DNA of 64,000 nt from JAJZQZ01 sp963790415 (GTDB lineage Bacteria > Actinomycetota > Thermoleophilia > RBG-16-64-13). This document shows positions 17,904 through 26,338 of the stretch, in pieces. Positions within the stretch are counted from its first letter, which is position 1, and every line of letters starts with the position of its first letter. A program made the position numbers and the translations under genes. The notes beneath the pieces are model-generated. The model saw nothing but the letters and a program-made list of their open reading frames with translations, was not told the DNA's origin and did no database searches. The DNA is taken from NCBI GenBank assembly GCA_963790415.1, contig CAWBOK010000008.1, positions 62,001 to 126,000 of the forward strand, read 5' to 3'.

Positions 17904-18233
17904 TCAGTCGTGCTCGTTTCCCGGGTGGAGTGTGCGGCGCTCCCGCTCGGGCAGCTTCATCTGTTCGGGATCGAGGTCGTACGTCCACGGGAGCCCCGAG
18001 TTCTTCCACCCGTTCTTCATCCGCATGCCATGGAAGACGCTCTCGGGATCGTTGACCTTGCCTCCCTCCATCCCGTCGAGGATGTTGTAGGCCTTCGTGA
18101 ATCCGGCCGCCGCCAGCTGGTTGATGGCCATCGCCGCACGGCCCCCCGACCGGCACGAGACGAGGATCGTGTCGTCGGGCTTGGCCCACTCCTTTACGGC
18201 CTGGACGAATCCGGGGTTGAGCCCCCAGGGGAA
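17904..18233 (-). pseudogene. 5'-truncated rhodanese-like sulfurtransferase
   Basis: The C-terminal part of a rhodanese domain is intact, including the active-site loop with catalytic Cys (VSCRSGGRA), NQLAAAGF and NILDGMEGG. The N-terminal half is missing: upstream of FPWGLNPGF the same frame meets TAG at 18234-18236, and no rhodanese sequence can be found beyond it in any frame. The 18234-18380 stretch looks like unrelated sequence, so an old recombination or deletion end lies near 18235. Confidence 0.7.
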
Positions 18234-18382
18234 CTACAAGGCAAGTCCGGGCCATGCCAACCCGCTCTTGAACCGTCTTGCTTCGACGATCCACGCGCTG
18301 GCGTTGGAGCGGGGTGCCGTCGATCGCTTTTAGGGCCTCACCGCCGCTCCACGGCCCTCCGCGGCGGCTCCGTGCGCGCCCA

Positions 18383-19339
18383 TCACGACGGTCGGCCGAT
18401 ACCTCCCGCCCGGTGCCTGCGTCCGACCATTCGCACGAGGCTCAGCGCGGCGAGGATGCCCAGCGTGAACATCACCGCGCACGCCACCACGATGCGCCAG
18501 GGCATGACCAGCACCAGCTGCTCGGTGCTCGCGGCGGCCTTGTTCGTCGTGCCGTAGTTGACGATCGCCGAGATGCGGCAGAGGCCGATGGGCAGCTGAT
18601 CGACGTGCACCGTGGTCTGTCGCGCCGAGTCGGGCAGCACGTTCTCAGCCGGGACCGTCGCTGTGGTCTCGTGGCCGCCGAGGACGGGGTCGATGAGCAC
18701 GACCCCTGTAGGCTTCACGTGCACATTGCCGCTGTTCACGGCGCGGAAGGTGAACTCGGCCTGCCCCGCCTCTATGAACCGGCTCGTGCTCAGGGTGACC
18801 GAGAGGGCCTCTCTGATGGCGCCCCGCACTGTCAGCAGGATCAGACTCCCCACCTTGGCCACCACCTGGGTCTGCTTCTTGCCCGTGGGCGTGCTGCCGA
18901 AGAGGGCCGCGGCGTAGTGACCTCCGGGCTCCGCCCGCTTGGGCACGTTGATGGTCAGCCGGACGGTCTGCTGCTTGCCCGGCTTGAGGGTGAAGCTCGC
19001 CGGCTTGGCCGAGATCCATCCGCTGAGCGACTGCGCGGTCGACGGCGTGGGCACGAACGACGGCTCGCCCGACTCACCGTGAGCGACGAAGTCCTGGAAG
19101 CCGGCGGTGATGCTCAGTTCTTTCGATCCCACGTTGCGCACCTTGACGTCGGCCGTGACGGTCTTACCGCGGTCGGCGGTCATCTCCAGCCGGATCGGGG
19201 TGATGCTCGCGGCGAGTTCGCCGGCGGCGCGGGCTGGAGGTGCCGTCGCCGTCACGGCGGTTAGGCAGGCGACGAGCAGCGTGAGCGCGGTCAGCGCTCC
19301 CGTCCTGCGGCGACGGGTTGTCATGGCTGCTCCCTTCAT
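18383..19339 (-). CDS. surface protein with DUF916-like domain and C-terminal membrane anchor
   Basis: 318 residues: signal peptide (Arg-rich start, cleavage after ARA near residue 38), two Ig-like beta domains with TPIRLEMTADRGKTV, RNVGSKEL and PGGHYAAALFG segments, and one C-terminal transmembrane helix followed by basic residues. This is the layout of DUF916-type partners of WxL-like surface proteins, which hold a secreted binder at the membrane. It lies directly downstream of such a secreted gene on the same strand. Either ATG at 19339 or 19324 has a usable ribosome binding site. Confidence 0.72.
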   Translation of the reverse strand: MKGAAMTTRRRRTGALTALTLLVACLTAVTATAPPARAAGELAASITPIRLEMTADRGKTVTADVKVRNVGSKELSITAGFQDFVAHGESGEPSFVPTPSTAQSLSGWISAKPASFTLKPGKQQTVRLTINVPKRAEPGGHYAAALFGSTPTGKKQTQVVAKVGSLILLTVRGAIREALSVTLSTSRFIEAGQAEFTFRAVNSGNVHVKPTGVVLIDPVLGGHETTATVPAENVLPDSARQTTVHVDQLPIGLCRISAIVNYGTTNKAAASTEQLVLVMPWRIVVACAVMFTLGILAALSLVRMVGRRHRAGGIGRPS

Positions 19340-19424
19340 CGTCGCTCCCGGTGGAGGGGGTCGCGGACCGATGACCGCGGCCCCCTCGGTCGCTTGGACA
19401 GGTCGGGGAAGTCTCGCCGCAGGA

Positions 19425-20414
19425 TCAGAAGTTCCCGGTGGCGATGTACGTCAGGGTGTTGGTGTAGGTGCCGTTGTGCTGGCCGGCGCTGATGTTGACC
19501 TTGTACGCGACGTCGACCTCGCTCCCGGTGACGGGTGTGCTGCTGCTCATGATGCTCTGGGCGTACTCACCGCCGGTGGTGTTGGCGAACTGCCGGTAGT
19601 CCGACGTGAAGGCCGCGTCGGCGCCGGACAGCGTATAGCCGAAGCCGTAGGTGGTGGCGAGGGCCCAGGGCCCGGTCGTCGCGGGGTCGGTGACCGTTCC
19701 CGCGTCACCCGCGAAATCGGGGATGGTGTGCAACCCCGACGTCAGGGGCCGGTTCTCGCTCGCCCACACCTTGTAGCCGGTGTCACTGTTGGTGGTCACG
19801 CTCAACCGGTGCGAACCGGTCTTCGGCACACCCGGGGTCAGCGGTCCGAAGTCGATGGCTGTCTCGCTCACCGAGCCGCCGCTCGGGGCGGTCAGGCCAC
19901 TGATGGTGAAGGTGAGGGCGGTGGGCAGCGCGACGGTCGCGCTCACGCTGATGTCGCCCGTGGTGGGCGCGGAGGGCGAGATGGTGTACGAGAACTCGTA
20001 GTCGACGGGCACGGCGGTGCTGGTCAGGTGCTCCATGCGCAAGAAGTAGGTCGCCTGACCGTCGCCGGACGGCACTGTGTAGCTGATGGTGGTCACGCCG
20101 AAGGTCGTCTCGGCGATCCACTCACCGCCGGAGCGACGCAGCTCGAGCTGGGCGTACCACGGGTCGCCGCTCACCAGGGTGGCCGAGATCGTCTGGCCGC
20201 CGATGAGTTGCACTGAGTACAGGTCGGCGTCGTCTCCGGCCGCGAGGCTGCCCGAGACCGGCGAGGCAGGCACCACCACGCCGGGAGGGCCGGTTGAGAT
20301 GTCGGGAGACTCGGCCAGTGCCACGGGGGCGAGCAACAGCACGAGTACGATGGCCGCGAGTGACGCGGCGATGACGGTTGAACAACGCGTGTGAGGGTGT
20401 GTGTAGCCTCTCAT
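19425..20414 (-). CDS. secreted beta-rich surface protein, partner of the DUF916-like gene
   Basis: About 329 residues with a signal peptide (hydrophobic core IAASLAAIVLVLLL, cleavage after ALA). The first half resembles a pre-peptidase-type beta domain (ADLYSVQL, then TYFLRMEHL). The second half is a Ser/Thr/Gly-rich beta domain ending in the pattern GTYTNTLTYIATGNF, typical of surface-anchored WxL- or pilin-like modules. The ATG at 20414 follows GGGAGG. First gene of a two-gene operon with the membrane-anchored protein at 18383. Probably a wall-associated adhesin or matrix component, which is an inference. Confidence 0.68.
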   Translation of the reverse strand: MRGYTHPHTRCSTVIAASLAAIVLVLLLAPVALAESPDISTGPPGVVVPASPVSGSLAAGDDADLYSVQLIGGQTISATLVSGDPWYAQLELRRSGGEWIAETTFGVTTISYTVPSGDGQATYFLRMEHLTSTAVPVDYEFSYTISPSAPTTGDISVSATVALPTALTFTISGLTAPSGGSVSETAIDFGPLTPGVPKTGSHRLSVTTNSDTGYKVWASENRPLTSGLHTIPDFAGDAGTVTDPATTGPWALATTYGFGYTLSGADAAFTSDYRQFANTTGGEYAQSIMSSSTPVTGSEVDVAYKVNISAGQHNGTYTNTLTYIATGNF

Positions 20415-20695
20415 GGAAGGACCTCCCATCCTGGCTTGACGAGGGTGGGGAGCCGTCGGAGGGCTGCGCGTGGGTGGCATCGGTGCTCCCTTGGTCGGGG
20501 GTCGGCGCGTCGGGTTCCTGCCGTCCCTACAGGCGGAGCAGAGGGGAAGGATGGCGGGGGCGACGGGACCGGCGGAGGGTCGCCCTCCCGCCGATGTCGT
20601 TGCGAGCGATCACGTTTCGTGCGCCTGCCCGGTCCCGTGCCACTACTCTTCTTCTGGGTCAGGATGTGCTCCCTCCATCGGGGTGATCTTGGCAA

Positions 20696-20944
20696 TCACA
20701 TGCATAACGTGACCCATCTACTTCTCTTGCAGGCTTCTGCACCCCTTGCCGCCCCTCGTTCTGAGTCTTGGGTTGAGTCGGTGTTTGGCTGCCCACATCG
20801 GTGGCAGAATCGCCAGTCAATTCGGAGCGCCGAACCGCATCTCTCACAGCGCGCCTGATTCCGTAGCGGAGCCGTTTGTTCTACCAGTTCTTGAAAAGGG
20901 GGGCCTGTCTGCCCACAAAGACACTTGCCTGACTCTAACTGCAT
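20696..20944 (-). CDS. small zinc-ribbon protein
   Basis: 82 residues containing a paired CxxC zinc ribbon (CERCGSALRIDWRFCHRCG) and an extra CLC near the N-terminus. I do not recognise a family. The start is uncertain: ATG at 20944 has AAGGAT eleven bases upstream, and the same frame continues further upstream through the IS-end-like repeat at 20963-21030. It lies in a scar region beside an integrase remnant, so it may be a cargo relic. Confidence 0.4.
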   Translation of the reverse strand: MQLESGKCLCGQTGPPFQELVEQTAPLRNQARCERCGSALRIDWRFCHRCGQPNTDSTQDSERGAARGAEACKRSRWVTLCM

Positions 20945-20962
20945 CAAACGGATGATCCTTGT

Positions 20963-21030
20963 GTTCGATACCCCAATAGTTGACCACTTGGAGGCCGTTC
21001 GATACTCGAAAAGTTGACCACCTTCAAGGA
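20963..21030. repeat. imperfect direct repeat resembling an insertion-sequence end
   Basis: Two copies of GTTCGATAC-x6-AGTTGACCAC lie 36 bases apart. On the minus strand this reads GTGGTCAACT...GTATCGAAC twice. Repeated short motifs of this kind near the tips resemble IS21-family ends. No transposase is present nearby, so it may be a solitary end. Confidence 0.4.
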
Positions 21031-21217
21031 CGAGTCCTGTACCGTCAGCCCCGTTGTCGGGCGCTTTTGCGGACAGGGGAAGGGCATGTGCTGAAGATGG
21101 TCGACGGGGGGTCGCTACGAGGTGTTGCATACCATGATGTCATGGTGTGACCAGGCCGGGGGGAAACGCCGTGGAACCCCTCCCGTTTCTGTCGTTCTGC
21201 TTCTACTCAAGTGCCAC

Positions 21218-21680
21218 CTATTGAATGGCAAAGGCCGGGCTCGAGTCGTCCGAGACCAGCTAGTTGCCGGAGGCGTCCACATGCCACACCCGGACCATGT
21301 AGCGGCTACCGATGGGCTGGGTGACGGTCCAGCTGAAGCTGTAAGCGTTGGCTCCAGAGGCCGCCTGGCTGTTCAACCAGTAATAGCTGCCGTCCTTGAA
21401 CGCGTAGGTGTGGAACCAACCGGTGGCAGCCGCGTAGGCCACGTTCCAGGCCACCGGCACCACCGAGCCTTGGGCGAACGGTCCGGCCGTGCTGGGAGCG
21501 GTTACGGTGGGGGTGGGAAGGGTACCGGCGGGGATGGAGAAGCTGGGGCTGGAATCGTCGCAGACCAGCCAACTGCCCATCTCATCTACATACCAGACGC
21601 AGACCACATACCCTGTGCCGGTGGGCTGGGTCACTGTTCAGTTGAAGTTGTAGGAGTTCGCTCCAGAGGCCGCCTGTGCA
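21218..21680 (-). pseudogene. remnant of a tandem-module surface protein with two nonsense codons
   Basis: About 150 codons made of a repeated module (SQAASGANAYSFSW, TVTQPxG, VWxVD, LVxDDSSPxF). The upstream copy has TGA exactly where the downstream copy has Trp (SFSW versus NFN-stop), and the downstream copy has TAG where the upstream copy has Trp (GSWLV versus GN-stop-LV). Both are TGG-to-stop changes. The fragment is cut on its 5' side by the integrase remnant and stops at 21218. No signal peptide or anchor remains. Confidence 0.65.
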
Positions 21681-22900
21681 ACAAGCGCCTCTGGGTCGAG
21701 CGTCGACGGCTGGAGGTGTGTCCCAGCTGCGGTGGCGATCTCAAAGATCGCACCGAGCGTCGCCAGGGCTGCCGGTCGGGCTTTCGCACCAAGAAGGACG
21801 CCGAGGACGCTCTCAACGAGATCCTCGGCACCTTGCGAACCGACACCTACGTGGAGCCTACGAAGCTCACCCTGGCCGAATACTTGCGCGACGAGTGGCT
21901 CCCGGCGGTCGAGGCCACGGTGCGGGCCTCTACGTATGTGAGCTACAAGACCCACGTCGAGGTCCACATCACCCCGCACATCGGCGCGGTGCCCCTGATG
22001 AAGCTCTCCGGATCGCGGATCAACGCCTTCTACGGGAAGCTCCTCGCTGAGGGTCGCCGGAGCCGCAAAGGTCGGAAGCGGGCCAAGAACGTGGAGCGTT
22101 CCCGCAAAGAAGAGCCCACCCACGGGACTCTCTCCCGCCACCGTCCGCCGCATCCACGCCACCCTACACAAGGCGCTCCGGGATGCGGTGCGCTGGAACC
22201 GGCTGCAGCGCAACCCCGTGGATGCCGCTGACCCTCCCGCCGTCCGTACGAGCGAGAAGAACGAGATGAAGACCTGGACGGGGGAGCAGCTGCGGACCTT
22301 CCTCCAAAAGACCCGAGAGACTCGCCTGCACTCCCTGTGGCGCACCCTGTCCATGACCGGCATGCGCCGGGGGGAGGCCTTGGGCCTCCGCTGGACCGAC
22401 GTCGACCTTGAGGGCGACGGGCCGCGCCTCATGATCAGGCAGACTCTGGTAACGGTGGGCTATGAGGCGCGCTTCTCCGAGCCCAAGACCCATCGAAGCC
22501 GACGGGCCATCCCGCTTGGACGCAGAGACGACAACGGTGCTCAAGGCATGGCGAGCAGCCCAGAAGGAGGAGCGCATGGCCTGGGGTCAGCTCTGGACCG
22601 ACATCGGCTTGGTCTTCACCCAGGAGAACGGCATCGCCTGGCACCCCGACCGCATCAGCAAGCTCTTTGAGACCGCGGTGACCGCGTCCGGCCTTCCGCG
22701 CATCCGCCTGCACGATTCTCCGCCACACCCACGCCACCCTGGCCCTGGCCGCGGGGGTGCATCCCAAGGCCGTGGCTGACCGTCTGGGGCACGCCACTGT
22801 GGCCATGACCCTGGACGTCTACTCCCACTGGGTGCCCGCTGTGGCCCAGGACGCGGCAGACCGGATCGCGGCTGTCGTGGCGGGCAGCGCGGCGCGTTGA
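21677..22900 (+). pseudogene. tyrosine-recombinase integrase, frame-broken, 5' end lost
   Basis: Pieces in three frames together give a phage-type integrase: arm-binding region (SGFRTKKDAEDAL, PTKLTLAEYL), core-binding domain (STYVSYKTHVEVHI), and a catalytic domain with the first Arg in GMRRGEALGLRW, then LRHTHATLAL (box II His/Arg) and LGHATVAMTLDVYSHW with the nucleophilic Tyr. Single-base breaks lie near 22135, 22519 and 22718. No start codon or N-terminus is evident before 21677. It ends 85 bases from tRNA-Lys, the usual placement for an integrase beside its attachment site. Confidence 0.8.
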
Positions 22901-22954
22901 TGATTCGTTGATTAATCCGCCTGGCAGACAGGCGGCTCAAGATGCTTGGAATAC

Positions 22955-22980
22955 AAAAGCCCCGCAAAAGCGAGGCTTTT
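22955..22980. terminator. rho-independent terminator between integrase and tRNA-Lys
   Basis: AAAAGCCCCGC and GCGAGGCTTTT form an 11-position stem with one mismatch around AAAA, with T-runs on both strands. It lies just downstream of the tRNA on the minus strand and after the integrase on the plus strand, so it can serve both. Confidence 0.8.
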
Positions 22981-22984
22981 CTAG

Positions 22985-23057
22985 TGCGCCCGGAAGGATT
23001 CGAACCTTCGACCTTGGGATTAAGAGTCCCCTGCTCTACCAACTGAGCCACGGGCGC
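22985..23057 (-). tRNA. tRNA-Lys (anticodon CTT)
   Basis: The minus strand gives a complete 73-base cloverleaf: acceptor GCGCCCG paired with CGGGCGC and discriminator A, D-arm with GTTGGTAGAGC, anticodon loop ACTCTTAAT (CTT), and T-arm GGTTCGAATCC. The CCA end is not encoded. It lies downstream of the mutY-like gene and upstream of a terminator. The T-arm half is a likely attB core for the adjacent integrase. Confidence 0.95.
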
Positions 23058-23076
23058 GCGCCGGGATTGTACACCA

Positions 23077-23965
23077 TCAGGCGATGACGTACCGCCCGCC
23101 CGCCTCGCGCAAGAACCCTTCCGCGACCAACTCTGCCAGCACGCTCTCCACACGCGTGATCTCATCCACTCGCTCTGCCTCCTCGGCGGCCGCCGCCGAG
23201 GATCCCCCGAACAGACGCCCTTCGTCGAGCGCCCCGGTGACCTCGGCGACCGTGACGCTCGGTCGATCCAGTATCACGCGCAGAACCTGAGCCCGCAGCT
23301 GCCGCTTCGAACCCGAGAACGGCGACTGCCGGGTGTGGTGCCGGCTTCGGCGCGAGGGGTTGGGATGAGTCCGTTTGAGCTCGACCCCGTAGTCCATGAG
23401 GGCGTAATACCAGGACCGGGGGTCGGCGTGGTCGAGGGTCACTTCCACCAAGGGCAGGATCTCGCGGTCGGACACGTCGGTGCGGTCGGAGAAGAAGTGG
23501 TGCAGGTAGACCGCGCGGATGTTGGTCTCGATGAAGGGGTGGGCTTCGCCGTAGGCGAAGGCGGCGACGGCGCCGGCTGTCGCCGGACCGACGCCCGGCA
23601 ACCGGAGCAACTCGGGCACCGATCGGGGTAACTCGCCGCCCAGTTCCCCCACCACGATGTCGGCCAACTGCTTGAGCGAGCGTGCACGGCGGTTGTATCC
23701 GAGGCCCTGCCACGTCCGCAATACGGCTTCGAGGGAGGCGGCTGCCAGGGCGCCGACGGTGGGGAACGCTTCCAGGAACTCCTCGTACTTCACCAGTACG
23801 CGGGTTACCTGGGTCTGCTGCAGCATGATCTCCGACACCAAGATGCGATACGGGTCGCGCGTTCGACGCCAGGGGAGGTCGCGGCCGTGCGCCCGATAGT
23901 AGGCCAGAACCGTCTCGCGAGAAGTCGGCCGGAATGGTTGGATCGAGCAGGGGCGGTCGTGTCAC
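23077..23965 (-). CDS. mutY: MutY-like A/G-specific adenine glycosylase lacking the Fe-S cluster (frame-broken near start)
   Basis: Helix-hairpin-helix DNA glycosylase of the Nth/MutY superfamily. DLPWRRTRDPY, SEIMLQQTQV (catalytic Glu), QGLGYNRRA and LPGVGPATA (HhH) are all present. The usual MutY Asp segment DGN reads ETN here, and the four Cys that bind a [4Fe-4S] cluster are absent, so this is the cluster-free subfamily. The good start, GTG at 23965 after GGGAGGTGA, is in another frame, and one missing base near 23910 would join it. Followed by tRNA-Lys on the same strand. Confidence 0.85.
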
Positions 23966-24035
23966 GGTGTCTGTCACCTCCCATGTTAGAGTATCCCGCG
24001 TGGACGACGGTGTGGGACAGGATGGAGGTCGGCGT

Positions 24036-24593
24036 ATGCGCGTGCTGGGGATAGCTTCGAGCCCCCGAGCCAATGGGAACTCCGCCGCGTTGCTCGACGC
24101 GGCACTTGCCGGCGCCCAGGAGCGCGGTCACAGAACCGATCGTGTGTGGCTCCGGAAGCTCGACGTGTCGCCCTGCACGGCGTGTGACGGGTGCCGGCGG
24201 GGTCCCATCTGTATCGTGCACGATGACATGGACGGCATATATGCGGCCTTGCATCACGCCGACGTGGTCGTGGTGGCGACTCCCATCTACTTCTACAACA
24301 TGTCGGGTTGGCTCAAGTCCACGGTCGACCGCCTGTACGGTCTGATCGACGCCGACGGGCATCCGCGTCTGGCTCCAGGCAAGAGACTCTACGTCATCAC
24401 TTGCCAGCAGGAGCTCGACGCTGCCGACGGGCAGTCAGTCGTCCGCACGCTGGAGCGGGCCTTTGCCTGGGTGGGGATGGAGCTGGCCGGGTCCTTGGTC
24501 GCCGTCGGGGTGGATGCCGAGGACGACCACCTGGCCCATCCTGAGTACCTGGCGGCCGCGCGCTCACTGGTGCCCGGCTTCCCGCAGGCTTGA
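24036..24593 (+). CDS. NADPH-dependent FMN reductase / iron-sulfur flavoprotein-like
   Basis: 185 residues with a flavodoxin-like fold: SSPRANGNS is the FMN phosphate loop, PIYFYNMSG contacts the flavin, and KLDVSPCTACDGCRRG followed by a further Cys resembles the compact Cys motif of archaeal-type iron-sulfur flavoproteins. It probably reduces quinones, metals or disulfides. The ATG at 24036 follows GGAGG at eight bases. It is divergent from mutY and followed by a GyrI-like gene. Confidence 0.85.
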   Translation: MRVLGIASSPRANGNSAALLDAALAGAQERGHRTDRVWLRKLDVSPCTACDGCRRGPICIVHDDMDGIYAALHHADVVVVATPIYFYNMSGWLKSTVDRLYGLIDADGHPRLAPGKRLYVITCQQELDAADGQSVVRTLERAFAWVGMELAGSLVAVGVDAEDDHLAHPEYLAAARSLVPGFPQA

Positions 24594-24650
24594 ACTCGCA
24601 CGCGGTCGGGTATGCAAACCGAAAGCGACCAGCGGCGAGAGGAGGACACC

Positions 24651-25112
24651 ATGGCCTACGAGATCGAGGTGCGTGAGTTGCAGCCCCAGTCGGTTGTGGC
24701 GGTGAGGGTCTCGGTGCCTGTGGAAGCGATCCCCACGATCATGGGCGAGGTGTTCGGCGAGCTCTACGCATACGTGGGGCGCGCCGGCCTGACCCCGGCG
24801 GGGATGCCCTACGCCCGCTACCATAGCTTCGGCACGGAAGAGATGGACATGGAGGTGGGTTCTCCTGTGGCCGGACCGGCGGAGGGGCAGGGGCGGATCG
24901 TCTCGGGGGAACTCCCCGGGGGGCCGGCCGCCGTGACCTGGCACATCGGCCCGTATGACACGATCGCGGCCGCCTACGACGCCATCACGGCATGGATGCA
25001 AGAGCACGGCAGGGAACCGGCCGGGGCGCCGTGGGAGGCCTACTGGTCCGATCCGGCCACCGTGACCGACCCGGCTGAGTATCGCACCGAGGTGTTCTGG
25101 CCGATTCGCTGA
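24651..25112 (+). CDS. GyrI-like small-molecule-binding (SOUL/effector) domain protein
   Basis: 153 residues consisting only of the AraC-effector/GyrI-like fold: VVAVRVSVP at the start, YARYHSF in the first repeat, HIGPYDTIAAAYDAI in the second, and a C-terminal RTEVFWPI strand. Free-standing versions bind or hydrolyse small xenobiotics. The ATG at 24651 follows GAGGAGG at five bases. It lies 58 bases after the flavin reductase and may be co-transcribed with it. Confidence 0.82.
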   Translation: MAYEIEVRELQPQSVVAVRVSVPVEAIPTIMGEVFGELYAYVGRAGLTPAGMPYARYHSFGTEEMDMEVGSPVAGPAEGQGRIVSGELPGGPAAVTWHIGPYDTIAAAYDAITAWMQEHGREPAGAPWEAYWSDPATVTDPAEYRTEVFWPIR

Positions 25113-25127
25113 GCCGCCGACCTCGGC

Positions 25128-26153
25128 TCACATGGGGTCGTACCGCGCGATGTGCTCGTGCAACTCGAGCATGTTGTCTCGGGAACCTGCGAAGAAGGCG
25201 GTGCGCTGGTGGATCTGCTCGGGCTGGATATCCAGGATGGGCGTGCGCCCGTCGGAAGCCATCCCTCCGGCCTGCTCCATCAGGTAGCCCATGGGGCAGC
25301 ACTCGTAGAGTAGGCGGAGCTTGCCGCCCGGCTTCTTCGGACCTTTCGAATCGGCGGGATACATGAAGATGCCGCCATAGAGCAGTGTGCGGTGGATGTC
25401 GGCCACCATCGACCCGATATAGCGGGCGGTGTACGGCCGACCGCTCTCCGGGTCGGCTGCCTTGGCGTACTTGACGTAGCTGCGTACGCCCTCCGACCAG
25501 TACGGGAAGTTGCCCTCGTTGCACGAGTAGATCTTCCCTTTCTGCGGGATGCGGATGCGGTGGTGCGACTCCAGGAACTCGCCCACGGATGGGTCGAGAG
25601 TGAATCCGTAGACTCCGTGACCGGTGGAGAGCACCAGCATGGTGCTCGAGCCGTAGAGCACGTAGCCGGCGGCGGCCAGATCGCGGCCGGGCTGAAGGAG
25701 GTCCTCCGGCCGGCCCTCGACGCCATCGCTCAGCCGTTGATGGACGGCGAATATCGTGCCCACGCTGACATTGGCGTCGATGTTCGACGAGCCGTCGAGA
25801 GGATCGAAGGCGATCGTGTACTTGGCGACGGAGCCTCCGTCGGAGATCGGCACGGGGTCGACGAGTTCCTCCGACGCCATGATGCAGAAATGGCCCAGCT
25901 GGCTGAACGCGGCCATGAAGATCTCGTTGGCGAAGTCGTCCAGTTTGCGTACCTCCTCACCCTGCACGTTCGTCTCGCCTGTCAAGCCGAGGACGTCGAC
26001 CAGTCCGGCCTTCCGCACCTCGCGCGAGACGATCTTCGCGGCCAGAGCGATCTGGTTCAGTACGCCGGTGAGGACTCCGGTCGACCCGCTGTGCTGACTC
26101 TGCAGGTCGTAGACGTGCTGCGCGAGAGTCATCCCGATCTTCGTTCTGGGCAC
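25128..26153 (-). CDS. fbp: fructose-1,6-bisphosphatase class I
   Basis: 341 residues, the normal length. Substrate and metal ligands are visible in FDPLDGSSN, preceded by a GEEV-containing segment, and the later YIGSMVADIHR and GGIFMYPAD are class I hallmarks. It hydrolyses fructose-1,6-bisphosphate to fructose-6-phosphate in gluconeogenesis. GTG at 26153 follows AGGAGG. Convergent with the GyrI-like gene and standing alone, with no Calvin-cycle neighbours. Confidence 0.95.
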   Translation of the reverse strand: MPRTKIGMTLAQHVYDLQSQHSGSTGVLTGVLNQIALAAKIVSREVRKAGLVDVLGLTGETNVQGEEVRKLDDFANEIFMAAFSQLGHFCIMASEELVDPVPISDGGSVAKYTIAFDPLDGSSNIDANVSVGTIFAVHQRLSDGVEGRPEDLLQPGRDLAAAGYVLYGSSTMLVLSTGHGVYGFTLDPSVGEFLESHHRIRIPQKGKIYSCNEGNFPYWSEGVRSYVKYAKAADPESGRPYTARYIGSMVADIHRTLLYGGIFMYPADSKGPKKPGGKLRLLYECCPMGYLMEQAGGMASDGRTPILDIQPEQIHQRTAFFAGSRDNMLELHEHIARYDPM

Positions 26154-26290
26154 GGGGCTACCTCCTGGGTCGAGGGCTCTCCGACGCCTACCGGGTGCCG
26201 GCGGGGCGTGCTATGTGATGTGAGCCTACCATCGGAGGGCGGGACGACGCTAGAGGATAATCCCGCACGGTGCGCGGTCGGGGAGATGCG

Positions 26291-26324
26291 ACGCGGCCCG
26301 GGCCGGTTTCGGCCCGGGCCGCGT
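26291..26324. terminator. 14-bp perfect hairpin downstream of the Cys-rich small protein
   Basis: ACGCGGCCCGGGCC and GGCCCGGGCCGCGT pair perfectly around GGTTTC. It is in the space between the small Cys-rich gene (ends 26339) and fbp (starts 26153), so it may end the former. There is no T-run, so termination would have to be of an atypical type. Confidence 0.55.
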
Positions 26325-26338
26325 GTAAAGCGCCGGTA

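Noticed and set aside
20411..20695. Overlapping ORFs on both strands in the gap upstream of the surface operon
   Set aside because: Composition is Pro/Arg-rich in all frames, there are no ribosome binding sites and no motifs. I see only a probable promoter region here.
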